From an uncultured Candidatus Saccharibacteria bacterium (GTDB lineage: Bacteria > Patescibacteriota > Saccharimonadia > Saccharimonadales > Saccharimonadaceae): a stretch of 33,979 bases of DNA. Shown here one piece after another: positions 18,038 through 27,251 of the stretch (position 1 is its first letter; each line of letters opens with the position of its first letter). A model generated the notes under the pieces. The model searched no databases. It was not told where the DNA came from and worked only from the letters and a program-made list of their open reading frames with translations. Made by a program: the position numbers and the translations under genes. Location of the stretch: assembly GCA_946415265.1 (NCBI GenBank), contig CAMKRV010000009.1, positions 1-33,979 on the forward strand. Direction: 5' to 3'.

Positions 18038-19048
18038 TCACCGCAAGCGGAAAGCTTTTTGCGCCTCTAACAGCTTAACATTGGCTACCTTATTTGCGTA
18101 CTTCTCACCCTGTTCCAGTAGTTCATATACTTGCTCATCAGAAATAGCCGCCAGTTTTTCTTGAAACACAGTAAGCATGCCAGACACACTTTCAGCCACT
18201 TTTTTCTTTAGATCACCATAGCGAGTTTCTCCTGCCCAGGTACTAATCACATCCTGCAAAGGAACACCGGTCACCAAAGATTCTATCTGTAATAAATTCG
18301 AAATCCCAGGCTGATTAAACATATCAAATTTTACTTTGCCAAGCGAATCCGTCGTAGCAGACATAATCTTTTTCGCCGCTTTAGCCGGCTCGTCATCTAA
18401 CATAATTTTCGAATTTTCAGCCTTGGTAGATTTGCTCATCTTTTTCTCAGGATTCAAAAGATCACGAATCCGAATTCCCTCGTTCACCCCCATAAACGCA
18501 ATCTGATCAGAAGTCTTGGCCGGTACAGTAAAAATCTCGCCGAACTTGTGGTTAAACCGCATCGCAAGATTACGCGTGAGCTCTATGTGTTGGAACTGAT
18601 CCTCGCCAATTGGTACATACGTTGCATCATACAGCAAAATATCCGCTGCCATCAAAATAGGATAGTCAAAAATTCCTACATTGCAACTTTCTTGCCCCTT
18701 TGACTTCTCTTTATATTGAATCATCCGAGAAGTTTCACCCATCGTGGCCACACAATTCAATATCCAGCACAACTCACTATGCGCCGGCACATAACTTTGC
18801 CGGTAAATGTGTACGTTTTCGTTAATTTCTAACCCCGCCGCCAAATAATATTTAATGGTTCGAATAATATTACTGCGCAAATCTCCATCCACATCCGAAA
18901 TAATAGAGTGGAGGTCTGGTACAAATATGTTAATATTAGAATCCTTGGAATGTTTGTTGGCTAGCCGCACCATCGGCAAGAGTGCCCCCAAATAATTCCC
19001 TAGCGTCAACACGCTATTTGACCTAATTCCAGTTAAAATCGTTTTCAT
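18038..19048 (-). CDS. trpS: Tryptophanyl-tRNA synthetase
   Basis: TGIRSNSVLTLGNYLGAL, PIGEDQFQHIELTRNLAMRFN, KKMSKS. Confidence 0.96.
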   Translation of the reverse strand: MKTILTGIRSNSVLTLGNYLGALLPMVRLANKHSKDSNINIFVPDLHSIISDVDGDLRSNIIRTIKYYLAAGLEINENVHIYRQSYVPAHSELCWILNCVATMGETSRMIQYKEKSKGQESCNVGIFDYPILMAADILLYDATYVPIGEDQFQHIELTRNLAMRFNHKFGEIFTVPAKTSDQIAFMGVNEGIRIRDLLNPEKKMSKSTKAENSKIMLDDEPAKAAKKIMSATTDSLGKVKFDMFNQPGISNLLQIESLVTGVPLQDVISTWAGETRYGDLKKKVAESVSGMLTVFQEKLAAISDEQVYELLEQGEKYANKVANVKLLEAQKAFRLR

Positions 19049-19083
19049 AAAAATAATGCTCCTTTACAGGGCATCTTACACTG

Positions 19084-19159
19084 TGGTGGAGCGTAGGAGA
19101 TTCGAACTCCTCACCTCTTCTATGCCATAGAAGCGCTCTACCAAATGAGCTAACGCCCC
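19084..19159 (-). tRNA. tRNA-Ala(GGC)
   Basis: Acceptor GGGGCGT/ACGCTCC with G3-U70, anticodon arm CTTCT-ATGGCAT-AGAAG, CCA encoded. Confidence 0.95.
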
Positions 19160-19239
19160 ACTACCAACATCATATCATATATTGACATTTTGTACAACTT
19201 ATGCCATAATCGAGTAATGCTTCGTCTGCAATGTAAGGA

Positions 19240-19635
19240 GTGATAAAAATGAGACGAATCTTGAACCTTTTCATCACAGGGCTTATCCTATGGATGGCAT
19301 CAAAAATGGTCCCCGAACAAGTCCAAATCAAAGATTTTGGCACGCTCGCTTTAGCTACTGTCTCGCTGTGGCTTGTCACCATTATAATCTATGTCATATC
19401 TTTACTCTTTATGGCTGGTGGCCTCATCTTTGAAAGCTGTAGTTGGGCAATCCTCGGCCTCTTTATCATGGCGGCAGCAAAAATCCTTGCCCTATATGCC
19501 ATCGATAGCTGGGTACCAGGTCTCAGTATAGTGGGCTTTTGGCCAAAATTTTGGATTGCTATTGCCTGTTCGTTATTCACTCTATCTGGTCCTTCAGGCA
19601 GATATGAATATCATGACGATAATAGATACTGGTAA
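19240..19635 (+). CDS. Small multi-pass membrane protein, hypothetical
   Basis: Hydrophobic 131-aa ORF; TTGACA-17-CATAAT promoter and AAGGAG SD upstream. Confidence 0.6.
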   Translation: MIKMRRILNLFITGLILWMASKMVPEQVQIKDFGTLALATVSLWLVTIIIYVISLLFMAGGLIFESCSWAILGLFIMAAAKILALYAIDSWVPGLSIVGFWPKFWIAIACSLFTLSGPSGRYEYHDDNRYW

Positions 19636-19643
19636 TCCCACTT

Positions 19644-19668
19644 AGTCCCCGCCTTGCGGGGACTTTTT
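19644..19668 (+). terminator. Rho-independent terminator
   Basis: AGTCCCC gccttgc GGGGACT TTTT. Confidence 0.8.
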
Positions 19669-19722
19669 CTGCGGCCTTAAGTCTACAGTATTCGTTTTTT
19701 GCAAATTATTTTGTGGTTGTGC

Positions 19723-19728
19723 TATAAT
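19723..19728 (+). promoter_or_regulatory. Predicted -10 upstream of the palindromic element
   Basis: TGCTATAAT (extended -10). Confidence 0.6.
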
Positions 19729-19736
19729 GAAAGAGT

Positions 19737-19887
19737 CATATTCAATTATTCGAACAAAAGTTAGCACATTTTTTATAATTCGTTAAACTATACAGAATTA
19801 AAACGGCGCCGTAAGGTTTCAAATTATTCTGTATAGTTTCATGCTAACACGAATAATTGGATATGACACCCCTTGCGGTGCCATTTT
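19737..19887 (+). ncRNA. Candidate structured ncRNA or leader: three nested stems followed by a terminator-like hairpin
   Basis: CATATTCAATTATTCG/CGAATAATTGGATATG; GTTAGCA/TGCTAAC; AAACTATACAGAAT/ATTCTGTATAGTTT; then ATGACACC ccttgc GGTGCCAT TTTT. Confidence 0.6.
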
Positions 19888-19957
19888 TGTTAATCCCCAT
19901 TAATATAGTGGCACCACATGGGGGAGTAGTAGTAATCATATATAAGTGAGGTAAAAG

Positions 19958-21559
19958 ATGGGCCACAAAGTAAAACAATCATTAATGAGTAGTAGAATAG
20001 ATTTCTTCTACTATGCTTTCCGTAATGTATTGTTAGTTTCTGTTCCTCTTCTCGTTATCTCTACCTTTGTCCTTGGTTTCAGTGTTTCTCATAGTTCCGC
20101 TACAAACTCTGGGTCAGACAATCTAGCTATTACTATCTCATCATCTTGTACTTTATCTAGTGTAGTTAATGTTCCTCATAATGCAGAAGTATATAACGGT
20201 AACTATTTAGGGGATATAGGAAAGACTACCATTACTACACTATGTAATGATGGTAATGGGTATAGTGTATATGCAATGGGATATAGTAATAATGAAGAAG
20301 GTAATAATAAACTTATTAACTCTGAAAGACCTGAATACAGTATAGATACAGGATTAGATACTAGTGGATTAACATCTGCTTGGGCTATGAAGTTAAACAA
20401 TATACCAGATGATCCTTCTCCTACTCCTCCTACCATAGAAAGTGACTATAATAATACATATGGTATAGTACCATCATATTGGACTAAGGTAGCAGGAAGA
20501 CAATCTGGTACTACAGATATGGCTGAGGGGTCTAGTTTTACTACTACTTATGCCGTATATGCATCATCTAGTCAGTATGCTGGGACGTATGTAGGGCAAG
20601 TTAAATATGCTTTACTCCATCCATACAAAAACGAAAACATGTTGACTATTGAAGACGCCTTTGCCTTATCCGGGAAAAATAAAATCAATATATCTGGCGT
20701 TGGTGAATATTATGCTATGCAAGATATGAGTCCCAATATCTGTAATGCAGCTAGAATTACAAATGAAATATCACAAACGCAATTAGTAGATATTAGAGAC
20801 AATAAACTATATTGGGTAGCAAAATTGGACGATGGACATTGTTGGATGACGCAAAACTTAGATTTTAATATAGAAGCTAATACTGTACTTGATTCCAATA
20901 CTACAGACCTAAATGTAGCTTACGACTCTAGTACTGGACAATATGCAGAATATAATGATGGGTATACAGAAAGTAATGGAGTAATATACTATGTTCCAGC
21001 CAGTAGCGCTAATACTATAGACTTTACTGACACTACTGTTTCTGGTTGGCAGAATAGTAATACTACACCATATACTGCTAATAAAACAGATAGTACAAAA
21101 ACAGGACATGCTTCACTGGGTAATTACTATAACTGGTCTGCAGCTATAGCTAGTAATAACTCTTCTTCATTAACACAAGATACATTAAGTGATATATCTA
21201 ATAATCCTAAGAACTCTATTTGTCCTAAAGGATGGAGACTACCTACTATATCCAACCAATCTGAAGCATCACCCGGTTCTACCAATGAGTTTGCGAGGTT
21301 GAATTATCTATATAACGGCGGTAAAACGAGTGGGTTGGATGGTCTATTGTCGTCTCCATTGTATATTGTGGGCGTAGGAGCGATATCGGGAAGCAGCCAT
21401 AGTTGGGGCATGTATGAAGCTGGCTATTATTGGACCAGCACGGACTATAATGTTAGTAATACTTGGTACTTTCATTTTAATGCGGGCGGATCAATTTTAC
21501 CAAAATATAACGGTCGACCCAAAGCGGATGGTTTCTCTCTCCGCTGCGTCACCCATTAA
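19958..21559 (+). CDS. Surface protein with C-terminal FISUMP (Fib_succ_major-like) domain
   Basis: N-terminal TM segment; DGHCWMTQNLDF ... NSICPKGWRLPT ... YYWTSTDYN...GFSLRCV. Confidence 0.85.
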   Translation: MGHKVKQSLMSSRIDFFYYAFRNVLLVSVPLLVISTFVLGFSVSHSSATNSGSDNLAITISSSCTLSSVVNVPHNAEVYNGNYLGDIGKTTITTLCNDGNGYSVYAMGYSNNEEGNNKLINSERPEYSIDTGLDTSGLTSAWAMKLNNIPDDPSPTPPTIESDYNNTYGIVPSYWTKVAGRQSGTTDMAEGSSFTTTYAVYASSSQYAGTYVGQVKYALLHPYKNENMLTIEDAFALSGKNKINISGVGEYYAMQDMSPNICNAARITNEISQTQLVDIRDNKLYWVAKLDDGHCWMTQNLDFNIEANTVLDSNTTDLNVAYDSSTGQYAEYNDGYTESNGVIYYVPASSANTIDFTDTTVSGWQNSNTTPYTANKTDSTKTGHASLGNYYNWSAAIASNNSSSLTQDTLSDISNNPKNSICPKGWRLPTISNQSEASPGSTNEFARLNYLYNGGKTSGLDGLLSSPLYIVGVGAISGSSHSWGMYEAGYYWTSTDYNVSNTWYFHFNAGGSILPKYNGRPKADGFSLRCVTH

Positions 21560-21576
21560 CAAATAACGCCCACCAC

Positions 21577-21609
21577 AAAATATAGACCCACACTAGGGTC
21601 TATATTTTT
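21577..21609. terminator. Bidirectional terminator between convergent genes
   Basis: AAAATATAGACCC acacta GGGTCTATATTTTT. Confidence 0.8.
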
Positions 21610-21621
21610 ATCCCACGTATA

Positions 21622-22104
21622 TTATTTCTCTACAAACTCCTGCAAAGTCTCAATCATGTAGTACAATGGCTCTTTCTCTACTACTTTACCAGTAATCACT
21701 ACGCGGTCTTTATCAGCCGGATAATCAGCCGCCGCAGCATCTATGATATCAAACTGCGTACCAATTTTGGAAGATCCAGCCCCATTAGCCTGACCAATAC
21801 TGTAGCTAGTGCCAGGATGCATCACTATACCATCAATTTTTACAACCTTACCAGTCATTTCGCCATTTTGAATAGACTTAGATAATTTCTCCATACCATC
21901 ATAATCGCCATATTCTATTTCTACATCTACCTTGGCCAAATCTGCCGCAGTTAGCCCAGCATCTTGCGAAGTGCCACCATTATCACTATCCCCACCATTG
22001 TTGCCACTATTCCCCTTCACCGCCACAATCACGCCAATAATCACCGCAATTAATACTACCACTGCAATACAGATATAAATCAAGTTATTATTTTTCTTCG
22101 CCAT
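21622..22104 (-). CDS. Membrane-anchored hypothetical protein
   Basis: N-terminal TM, Gly/Asn/Asp linker, compact C-terminal domain. Confidence 0.65.
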   Translation of the reverse strand: MAKKNNNLIYICIAVVVLIAVIIGVIVAVKGNSGNNGGDSDNGGTSQDAGLTAADLAKVDVEIEYGDYDGMEKLSKSIQNGEMTGKVVKIDGIVMHPGTSYSIGQANGAGSSKIGTQFDIIDAAAADYPADKDRVVITGKVVEKEPLYYMIETLQEFVEK

Positions 22105-22170
22105 AATAGCTCCTTATTTATATTACTAATTTCATTTTAGCATGCGGGGCAGCATTACATCCATTCAAAA

Positions 22171-22203
22171 ACCAAATCCAAAAATATAGGCCCCTATGGC
22201 CTA
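22171..22203. terminator. Bidirectional terminator-like hairpin
   Basis: AAAATATAGGCC cctat GGCCTATATTTT. Confidence 0.75.
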
Positions 22204-22226
22204 TATTTTATACCATCTTAATACTA

Positions 22227-23177
22227 CTATATTTGCATTAATTCAGCCGTATCCAAATTGTAATCGCTCATCGCTATTTTTTGAATAGCTGGGTTTTCGT
22301 AGGTATTATAGTAATAGGTTTTGGCCGTGGCAGAATACCCACCAGTATAAATAGTAAGCTCACACTTGCCGTCACCCATCTGTGCCGCACCATCAATCAT
22401 CGCAACGCCCGCAAGAGTATGAAACAAGCGCGATACATTCTCTTCTTCAGTGCCCTTTACCGGATAATGAGTATTAAGATAAGCCGCTCGTACAAAACGT
22501 GATGGAGAATAATAATCACCCGGCAACCCCTGCATCAACGACCCAGTACCAAAAGCCGTCATTTTGGCTTTACCCCACCGCACTTCTTTTGGCATTTGCG
22601 AAAAGAGATTCATGTAGTTGCGCAAGTTTTCTTTGTGCCAACCATAGCCCGGCTGATTAGTGAGAATATCTACGTCGTTTTCAAAAATCTCCATCCCATT
22701 TGCAGTATATTCCACTACAATAGAGCGCTTTGCATCACCAATCATATAGTGTAATTCCGACACAGGGTACTGGTCATTTATCGGCTGTGCCACAATCGCA
22801 GTATTTTTTAAAGCAGCCTCCACTTCGTCTACCGTTTTAAAATTCATCACAATCCATAGCGGGAACTCGTAGGCCGCAACATTTGTTTTGCCATCCACTG
22901 CAGTCTTTTCATAAACAGCGTAGCCCGGAAAATTTAATCCTGCAATCGCAAGACCAGCTTCATTAGCGCAATCAAAATACAGCGGTTTATCATCGGCCAC
23001 TACCGCCATCCCGATAATCGCACCATTTTTTGGCGCCATTTCGCCCAAAAACGCCGAATTATATTTGTATCCACGTGGTGTAATTACTACCTTCTCACCA
23101 TAGCCCGTAGCCCAATCCAAATTCCGCCCAAAATACATCCCGCCATCCGCACTATTAAACCTCACTCCTGTACACAT
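22227..23177 (-). CDS. Choloylglycine hydrolase-family Ntn amidase (bile salt hydrolase/penicillin V acylase-like)
   Basis: MCTGVRF (Cys2), YFGRNLDW, NEAGLAIAGLNFPGYAVY, DILTNQPGYGWH, LPGDYYSPSRFVRAAY. Confidence 0.93.
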   Translation of the reverse strand: MCTGVRFNSADGGMYFGRNLDWATGYGEKVVITPRGYKYNSAFLGEMAPKNGAIIGMAVVADDKPLYFDCANEAGLAIAGLNFPGYAVYEKTAVDGKTNVAAYEFPLWIVMNFKTVDEVEAALKNTAIVAQPINDQYPVSELHYMIGDAKRSIVVEYTANGMEIFENDVDILTNQPGYGWHKENLRNYMNLFSQMPKEVRWGKAKMTAFGTGSLMQGLPGDYYSPSRFVRAAYLNTHYPVKGTEEENVSRLFHTLAGVAMIDGAAQMGDGKCELTIYTGGYSATAKTYYYNTYENPAIQKIAMSDYNLDTAELMQI

Positions 23178-23201
23178 TTTACCTCCCTTTCGTTTTAAAT
23201 A

Positions 23202-24512
23202 TTAAACTTCTATTACATTTATATCATAAGCGGGATGGTTTTGGTAGCGCTCCGTACCATATTCTTGCTCCATATAGTCGTACCGCGCACTCAGCCACTG
23301 CAACATCTTTTTGATATCTGTTACATAGCCATCTTTTTCCCATTTTTCACTATCCCGCATTGCCGCATCATATATCCGTGCCGCCTGCGTAAATACGTAC
23401 CATAAAAGTTCATCTTTTCGGCCCGCCAACCTATCATTAAATACTCTATCCACTTCCGCCCTAAATTCCGGAATATCAATCAACCTGGCAAATAATCGCG
23501 ACCACTGCAAATACTGCTCGTCTGGCGGCAAATATTCTGTTTCTATCGCCGGAGTAAACAGCCATACAGGGGCATTATTTTGTCCCCGCCGATAATTATT
23601 CAGCGATATATCAAAATCCCACGCTGGCCCAGCATGAATTTTATCATCCAGCCCATCTTTATAAAAATATTGGCTGGTAAAATACGCATCCGTATTGACA
23701 ACCAGCTCTTCAACTAAATAATATTCCGCAAAAGATTTTACGTCTATCAGTTCTCTTATTGTGTCATAATCATGATTTTTAATAGCCTCTTCTAGAGCAT
23801 TAAAATTCGCTACAAAATCTTCCATCGCCGTAGCTGTATTATCTTCATTAACCGCGTCTTTTACGGTCAAATGTTCACCATTACCCGTCACATAGTATAA
23901 TTCTTCCGCCTGTCCATATACATTGTCTAGCTCCACAAGTACCCCATACGGATCCCTCAAATCTACCGCATTCTTACCAACTTCTATCCCACGCGTTAAA
24001 TAATACAGCCCTTGATATTCATCATCTACACTTAACTCCACAAAATCCCCATAGTAGGCATATTTCTCCCCCACCATCTTCTCAATATAAAACGCTGTAT
24101 CCGTCCGTAGATTCGTCCAATCCATGTAGTTAGCTAGTAATATCCATTTTTTGCGCGACCCCAATCCCAATAAATCCACTTTTTGCCTAAATTTTATCTG
24201 CAAAGGTTTTTTAATTTGCGCCCAAGTCGCGTTTCCGCGTCCCTTTATTTCCACATCTTCATATACTTCTTCCTTATCGCCATCCGTTACCGTCACATTA
24301 TTCCCTAGATATTTAATCTCTTTACCATTTTCATAAATCTCCTCAAGAGTAACACCATTCAGGTCTATTTCCATGCGCGGAATTTCATTATTTACCGTTA
24401 GAGTAGGTTTTTGCGGAACATTAATCTGTGCCAATATTACACCAATTAAAATTACAAATACGGCAGCAAAAAACAGTGTAACAAAAACACCTTTATGCTC
24501 TCGCTTTCGCAT
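23202..24512 (-). CDS. CotH-family protein, membrane anchored
   Basis: N-terminal TM; EIKGRGNATWAQIKKPLQIKF, KKWILLANYMDWTNLRTDTAFYI, GLYYLTRGIEVGKNAVDL, GPAWDFDISLNN. Confidence 0.88.
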   Translation of the reverse strand: MRKREHKGVFVTLFFAAVFVILIGVILAQINVPQKPTLTVNNEIPRMEIDLNGVTLEEIYENGKEIKYLGNNVTVTDGDKEEVYEDVEIKGRGNATWAQIKKPLQIKFRQKVDLLGLGSRKKWILLANYMDWTNLRTDTAFYIEKMVGEKYAYYGDFVELSVDDEYQGLYYLTRGIEVGKNAVDLRDPYGVLVELDNVYGQAEELYYVTGNGEHLTVKDAVNEDNTATAMEDFVANFNALEEAIKNHDYDTIRELIDVKSFAEYYLVEELVVNTDAYFTSQYFYKDGLDDKIHAGPAWDFDISLNNYRRGQNNAPVWLFTPAIETEYLPPDEQYLQWSRLFARLIDIPEFRAEVDRVFNDRLAGRKDELLWYVFTQAARIYDAAMRDSEKWEKDGYVTDIKKMLQWLSARYDYMEQEYGTERYQNHPAYDINVIEV

Positions 24513-24533
24513 AGCTATATTTTATCACATTCC

Positions 24534-25154
24534 CTATACGGCGTTTGCAAAAACCACCAAACGATGCGAAGCGTCCCCATTACCATAAGACGTGCCATAA
24601 CAGGTAAATAAAGCTATATCATGCCCCATAGCGGTATTGGCAATATTAGACATCAATTTACGGTTATTTTCCAAATATCCATCTTCAGTTTTTCTATAGA
24701 TCTGAATATCCGACACAACATATTGTTTTGCCACGCCGCCCTCCGTAATCGTAAAGTTTTCGCCGACATAGCGCCCCGTCAAACTACCCAACAAATTTCC
24801 AGTATTGTGTCCATAAATCATTTTTCTAAACTTATATATGCCATCGTAGCGCAAGCTATTTACGGTGTTCGTATATTCAGCAACAGAATTAATATAAAAC
24901 GATACGGTATAATTTGCAATCTGTGGCGCCACATATACTGGAGCGGGTGCCGCATATGTAGTAGTCGTTATGGGTGCTGGTGCAGTAGATTCCTCTGCTA
25001 CTTCTACAGCAGGCTCTTCCACCGGTATCGTCTCTACAACACCAGCATTACTTATCCCGACCAATTCGTAGCTATCCGAAGCCATCAAAACCTCAGGACT
25101 ACCAATTATCCCTATAAAAGCTGAAAATAGTAACAAAAAAAGGCGTTTCGCCAT
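24534..25154 (-). CDS. Sortase-like protein (class D/E type)
   Basis: MIYGHNTGNLLGSL (His), ALFTCYG (Cys), SHRLVVFA (Arg); signal-like N-terminus; GGGAG SD favours ATG at 25154. Confidence 0.8.
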   Translation of the reverse strand: MAKRLFLLLFSAFIGIIGSPEVLMASDSYELVGISNAGVVETIPVEEPAVEVAEESTAPAPITTTTYAAPAPVYVAPQIANYTVSFYINSVAEYTNTVNSLRYDGIYKFRKMIYGHNTGNLLGSLTGRYVGENFTITEGGVAKQYVVSDIQIYRKTEDGYLENNRKLMSNIANTAMGHDIALFTCYGTSYGNGDASHRLVVFANAV

Positions 25155-25185
25155 AATAACTCCCATAATGACCAAGTTATACTCT

Positions 25186-25214
25186 CATTATAGCACACTT
25201 TACTCAAAATGTCA
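25186..25214 (-). promoter_or_regulatory. Consensus promoter for the sortase-like gene
   Basis: Minus strand TTGACATTTTGAGTAAAGTGTGCTATAAT (17-nt spacer). Confidence 0.7.
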
Positions 25215-25271
25215 ATGGTTAAATCATATTCAGGTAAAATTTTCTCCCTAGACACGTTCCCTGGTATCTCT

Positions 25272-25277
25272 TATAAT
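25272..25277 (+). promoter_or_regulatory. Predicted -10 for the second HD-type gene
   Basis: TATAAT; predicted start about 25284, just before GGGTGGAG. Confidence 0.6.
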
Positions 25278-25317
25278 ACTCTTTAACAGGGTGGAGTACA
25301 TTTACAGGAGGTGCAAA

Positions 25318-26184
25318 ATGGATATTAAAACATACGATTTATTCAACGAGTACGATAACGCCCTAGCAGGAGAAGAAAAAATATCTGGGGGCTCTTTCAA
25401 TGTCCCCACCTGTCCCGCTCAAGAAGTTCTTGGCATTGTTCAACAACTCGAATGCGTAGCTAAATCCAACACGGTATTAAGGTGTTGTAGCACACGCTAC
25501 GGCTCCTTCGACCCCAGTCAAATAGGGCCAGAAACAGTAGCAGCTCACACCAATCTATTGCAAGTAATTGTAGACCGAGTGTTAGCATATTACTACGGCC
25601 CGCTTTTCACTGCAACTCACGACGGCAACTTTACCTACCGAGAGATCATGGAAGTAATCAGGCGTCACGACTTACCCGAAAATGTCATCGGCGACATCGC
25701 CGACAACGGTAACCGCGACGACGTCAACCTGCGCCATATCGAGCAGTCTTATCTTTACAACTTCGCCAAAGCGTCTCCCAGACGCGACGTCAATTCCGAG
25801 GAGAAAATCCGCTTGCTCCAGTACAATATGGATAATCAGCTCGGTTTTACCGGCCAGCTTCTCTACGCAGCAGATAAGATGTCGGCGATTTTCGCCACAC
25901 TCGAATACGATTGCAATGGCGCTTCGCCCACCATGTCTACCGCCTTTACGGGCGCATCAAGGAAAGAAGCTAAAGCTATGGAGCTCTGCGAATTCTATTC
26001 CACATCCGGTCAAGATAAAATTTGTCGCGCCAGCGAAATGTGGACTATTGATTACTTCAAGTTCCGCAAGTTGTATCAGTACGACAGCACCGGCCTCATT
26101 ACCGCAATACTGATCATGAAAAGCATCATCACTAACGGCAAATGGTACTCTTGGCGTAAAGCAGACTACGCAAAAGTTCAATAA
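25318..26184 (+). CDS. HD-domain phosphohydrolase-like protein
   Basis: AAHTNLLQVIVDRVL ... IRRHDLPE ... LLYAADKMSAIF; SD GGAGGTG ahead of ATG 25318. Confidence 0.65.
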   Translation: MDIKTYDLFNEYDNALAGEEKISGGSFNVPTCPAQEVLGIVQQLECVAKSNTVLRCCSTRYGSFDPSQIGPETVAAHTNLLQVIVDRVLAYYYGPLFTATHDGNFTYREIMEVIRRHDLPENVIGDIADNGNRDDVNLRHIEQSYLYNFAKASPRRDVNSEEKIRLLQYNMDNQLGFTGQLLYAADKMSAIFATLEYDCNGASPTMSTAFTGASRKEAKAMELCEFYSTSGQDKICRASEMWTIDYFKFRKLYQYDSTGLITAILIMKSIITNGKWYSWRKADYAKVQ

Positions 26185-26200
26185 CCACCTCCACCCCCTT

Positions 26201-26233
26201 AAAGCCTCGAGATTTTTACATTTCGGGGCTTTT
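26201..26233 (+). terminator. Rho-independent terminator
   Basis: AAAGCCTCGA gatttttaca TTTCGGGGCTTTTT. Confidence 0.75.
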
Positions 26234-26284
26234 TCCTGCTTTTACATCGCCTTTTCATGCTATAATCAAAAAAACGGAGGCAAA

Positions 26285-27250
26285 ATGAGCAAATTCGACG
26301 ACCAATATATAGACCTTTGCCGGCGTATTTTAGACCACGGCGAAAAAATCACCAATTACAAGAAATCTGACGCTCGTAGTGCCACCACAGCTACCGCCAT
26401 CCCAGACCATACCGCTCAAGGCTCATCCGAAGCTCGCACTATCCGCCTACCACATCAAGTTTTGCAATTTGATTTATCCGAAGAATTCCCAATTCTAGTT
26501 TCTAAAAAAGTCGGGTTCAAGACCGCCACTTTAGAGTTGCTTTGGATTTACCAGGTCGCTTCCAACGATGTTCGTTGGCTACAAGAACGCAACGTCAAAA
26601 TCTGGAACGAATGGGAAATCGCCGAAGACGGCACCTATCAAGGACGAAATATCAACGACATCTATGCCAAATCTCACCCTACCGAACCTAAAGAAAATTT
26701 TGCCCACACCATCGGCACTGCCTATGGCTGGATTGTTAATCGCTATCATCTAATTGACAATTTGATCGAAACCCTCAAAAAGACCCCCGGTAACCGTCGT
26801 ATGGTACTTTCTCTCTGGCAAAACGAATGGCTACCTACCGCCGCTTTACCTTCTTGCGTCTGGAATTCGCAATGGAACTTAATAGACGGCAGGCTTAATT
26901 TACTAGTCACTTCTCGTTCTACCGATGTGCCGCTTGGACTGCCCTTCAATATTGCCCAGTACGCAGTACTTTGCCACCTGGTAGCCCAATGTATCGGCGC
27001 CCAGCCTGGTCAATTCACCTTTATCACTAATGATGCACATATCTACGAGAACCAAATCGATGGCATCCGCGAGCAAATCGCCCGTTACGACAAAGCAGTA
27101 GAAGATGGCACCCTACCACCAGCACCTAAGCTTTGGATTAATCCAGAAATTACCGATTTCCATAAATTTGACAATTCCCGCGAGCTCAAAGATATCCGCC
27201 TAGAAAATTACGAAAACCTCGGCACCATCAAGATGCCAGTTACGGAGTAA
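26285..27250 (+). CDS. thyA: Thymidylate synthase
   Basis: IGTAYGW, ALPSCVWNSQWNLIDGRLNLLVTSRSTDVPLGLPFNIAQYAVL. Confidence 0.96.
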   Translation: MSKFDDQYIDLCRRILDHGEKITNYKKSDARSATTATAIPDHTAQGSSEARTIRLPHQVLQFDLSEEFPILVSKKVGFKTATLELLWIYQVASNDVRWLQERNVKIWNEWEIAEDGTYQGRNINDIYAKSHPTEPKENFAHTIGTAYGWIVNRYHLIDNLIETLKKTPGNRRMVLSLWQNEWLPTAALPSCVWNSQWNLIDGRLNLLVTSRSTDVPLGLPFNIAQYAVLCHLVAQCIGAQPGQFTFITNDAHIYENQIDGIREQIARYDKAVEDGTLPPAPKLWINPEITDFHKFDNSRELKDIRLENYENLGTIKMPVTE

Positions 27251-27251
27251 A

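Noticed and set aside
19958-21559. Diversity-generating retroelement target in the FISUMP gene
   Set aside because: The domain could suit variation, but no reverse transcriptase, template repeat or IMH is visible in the window.
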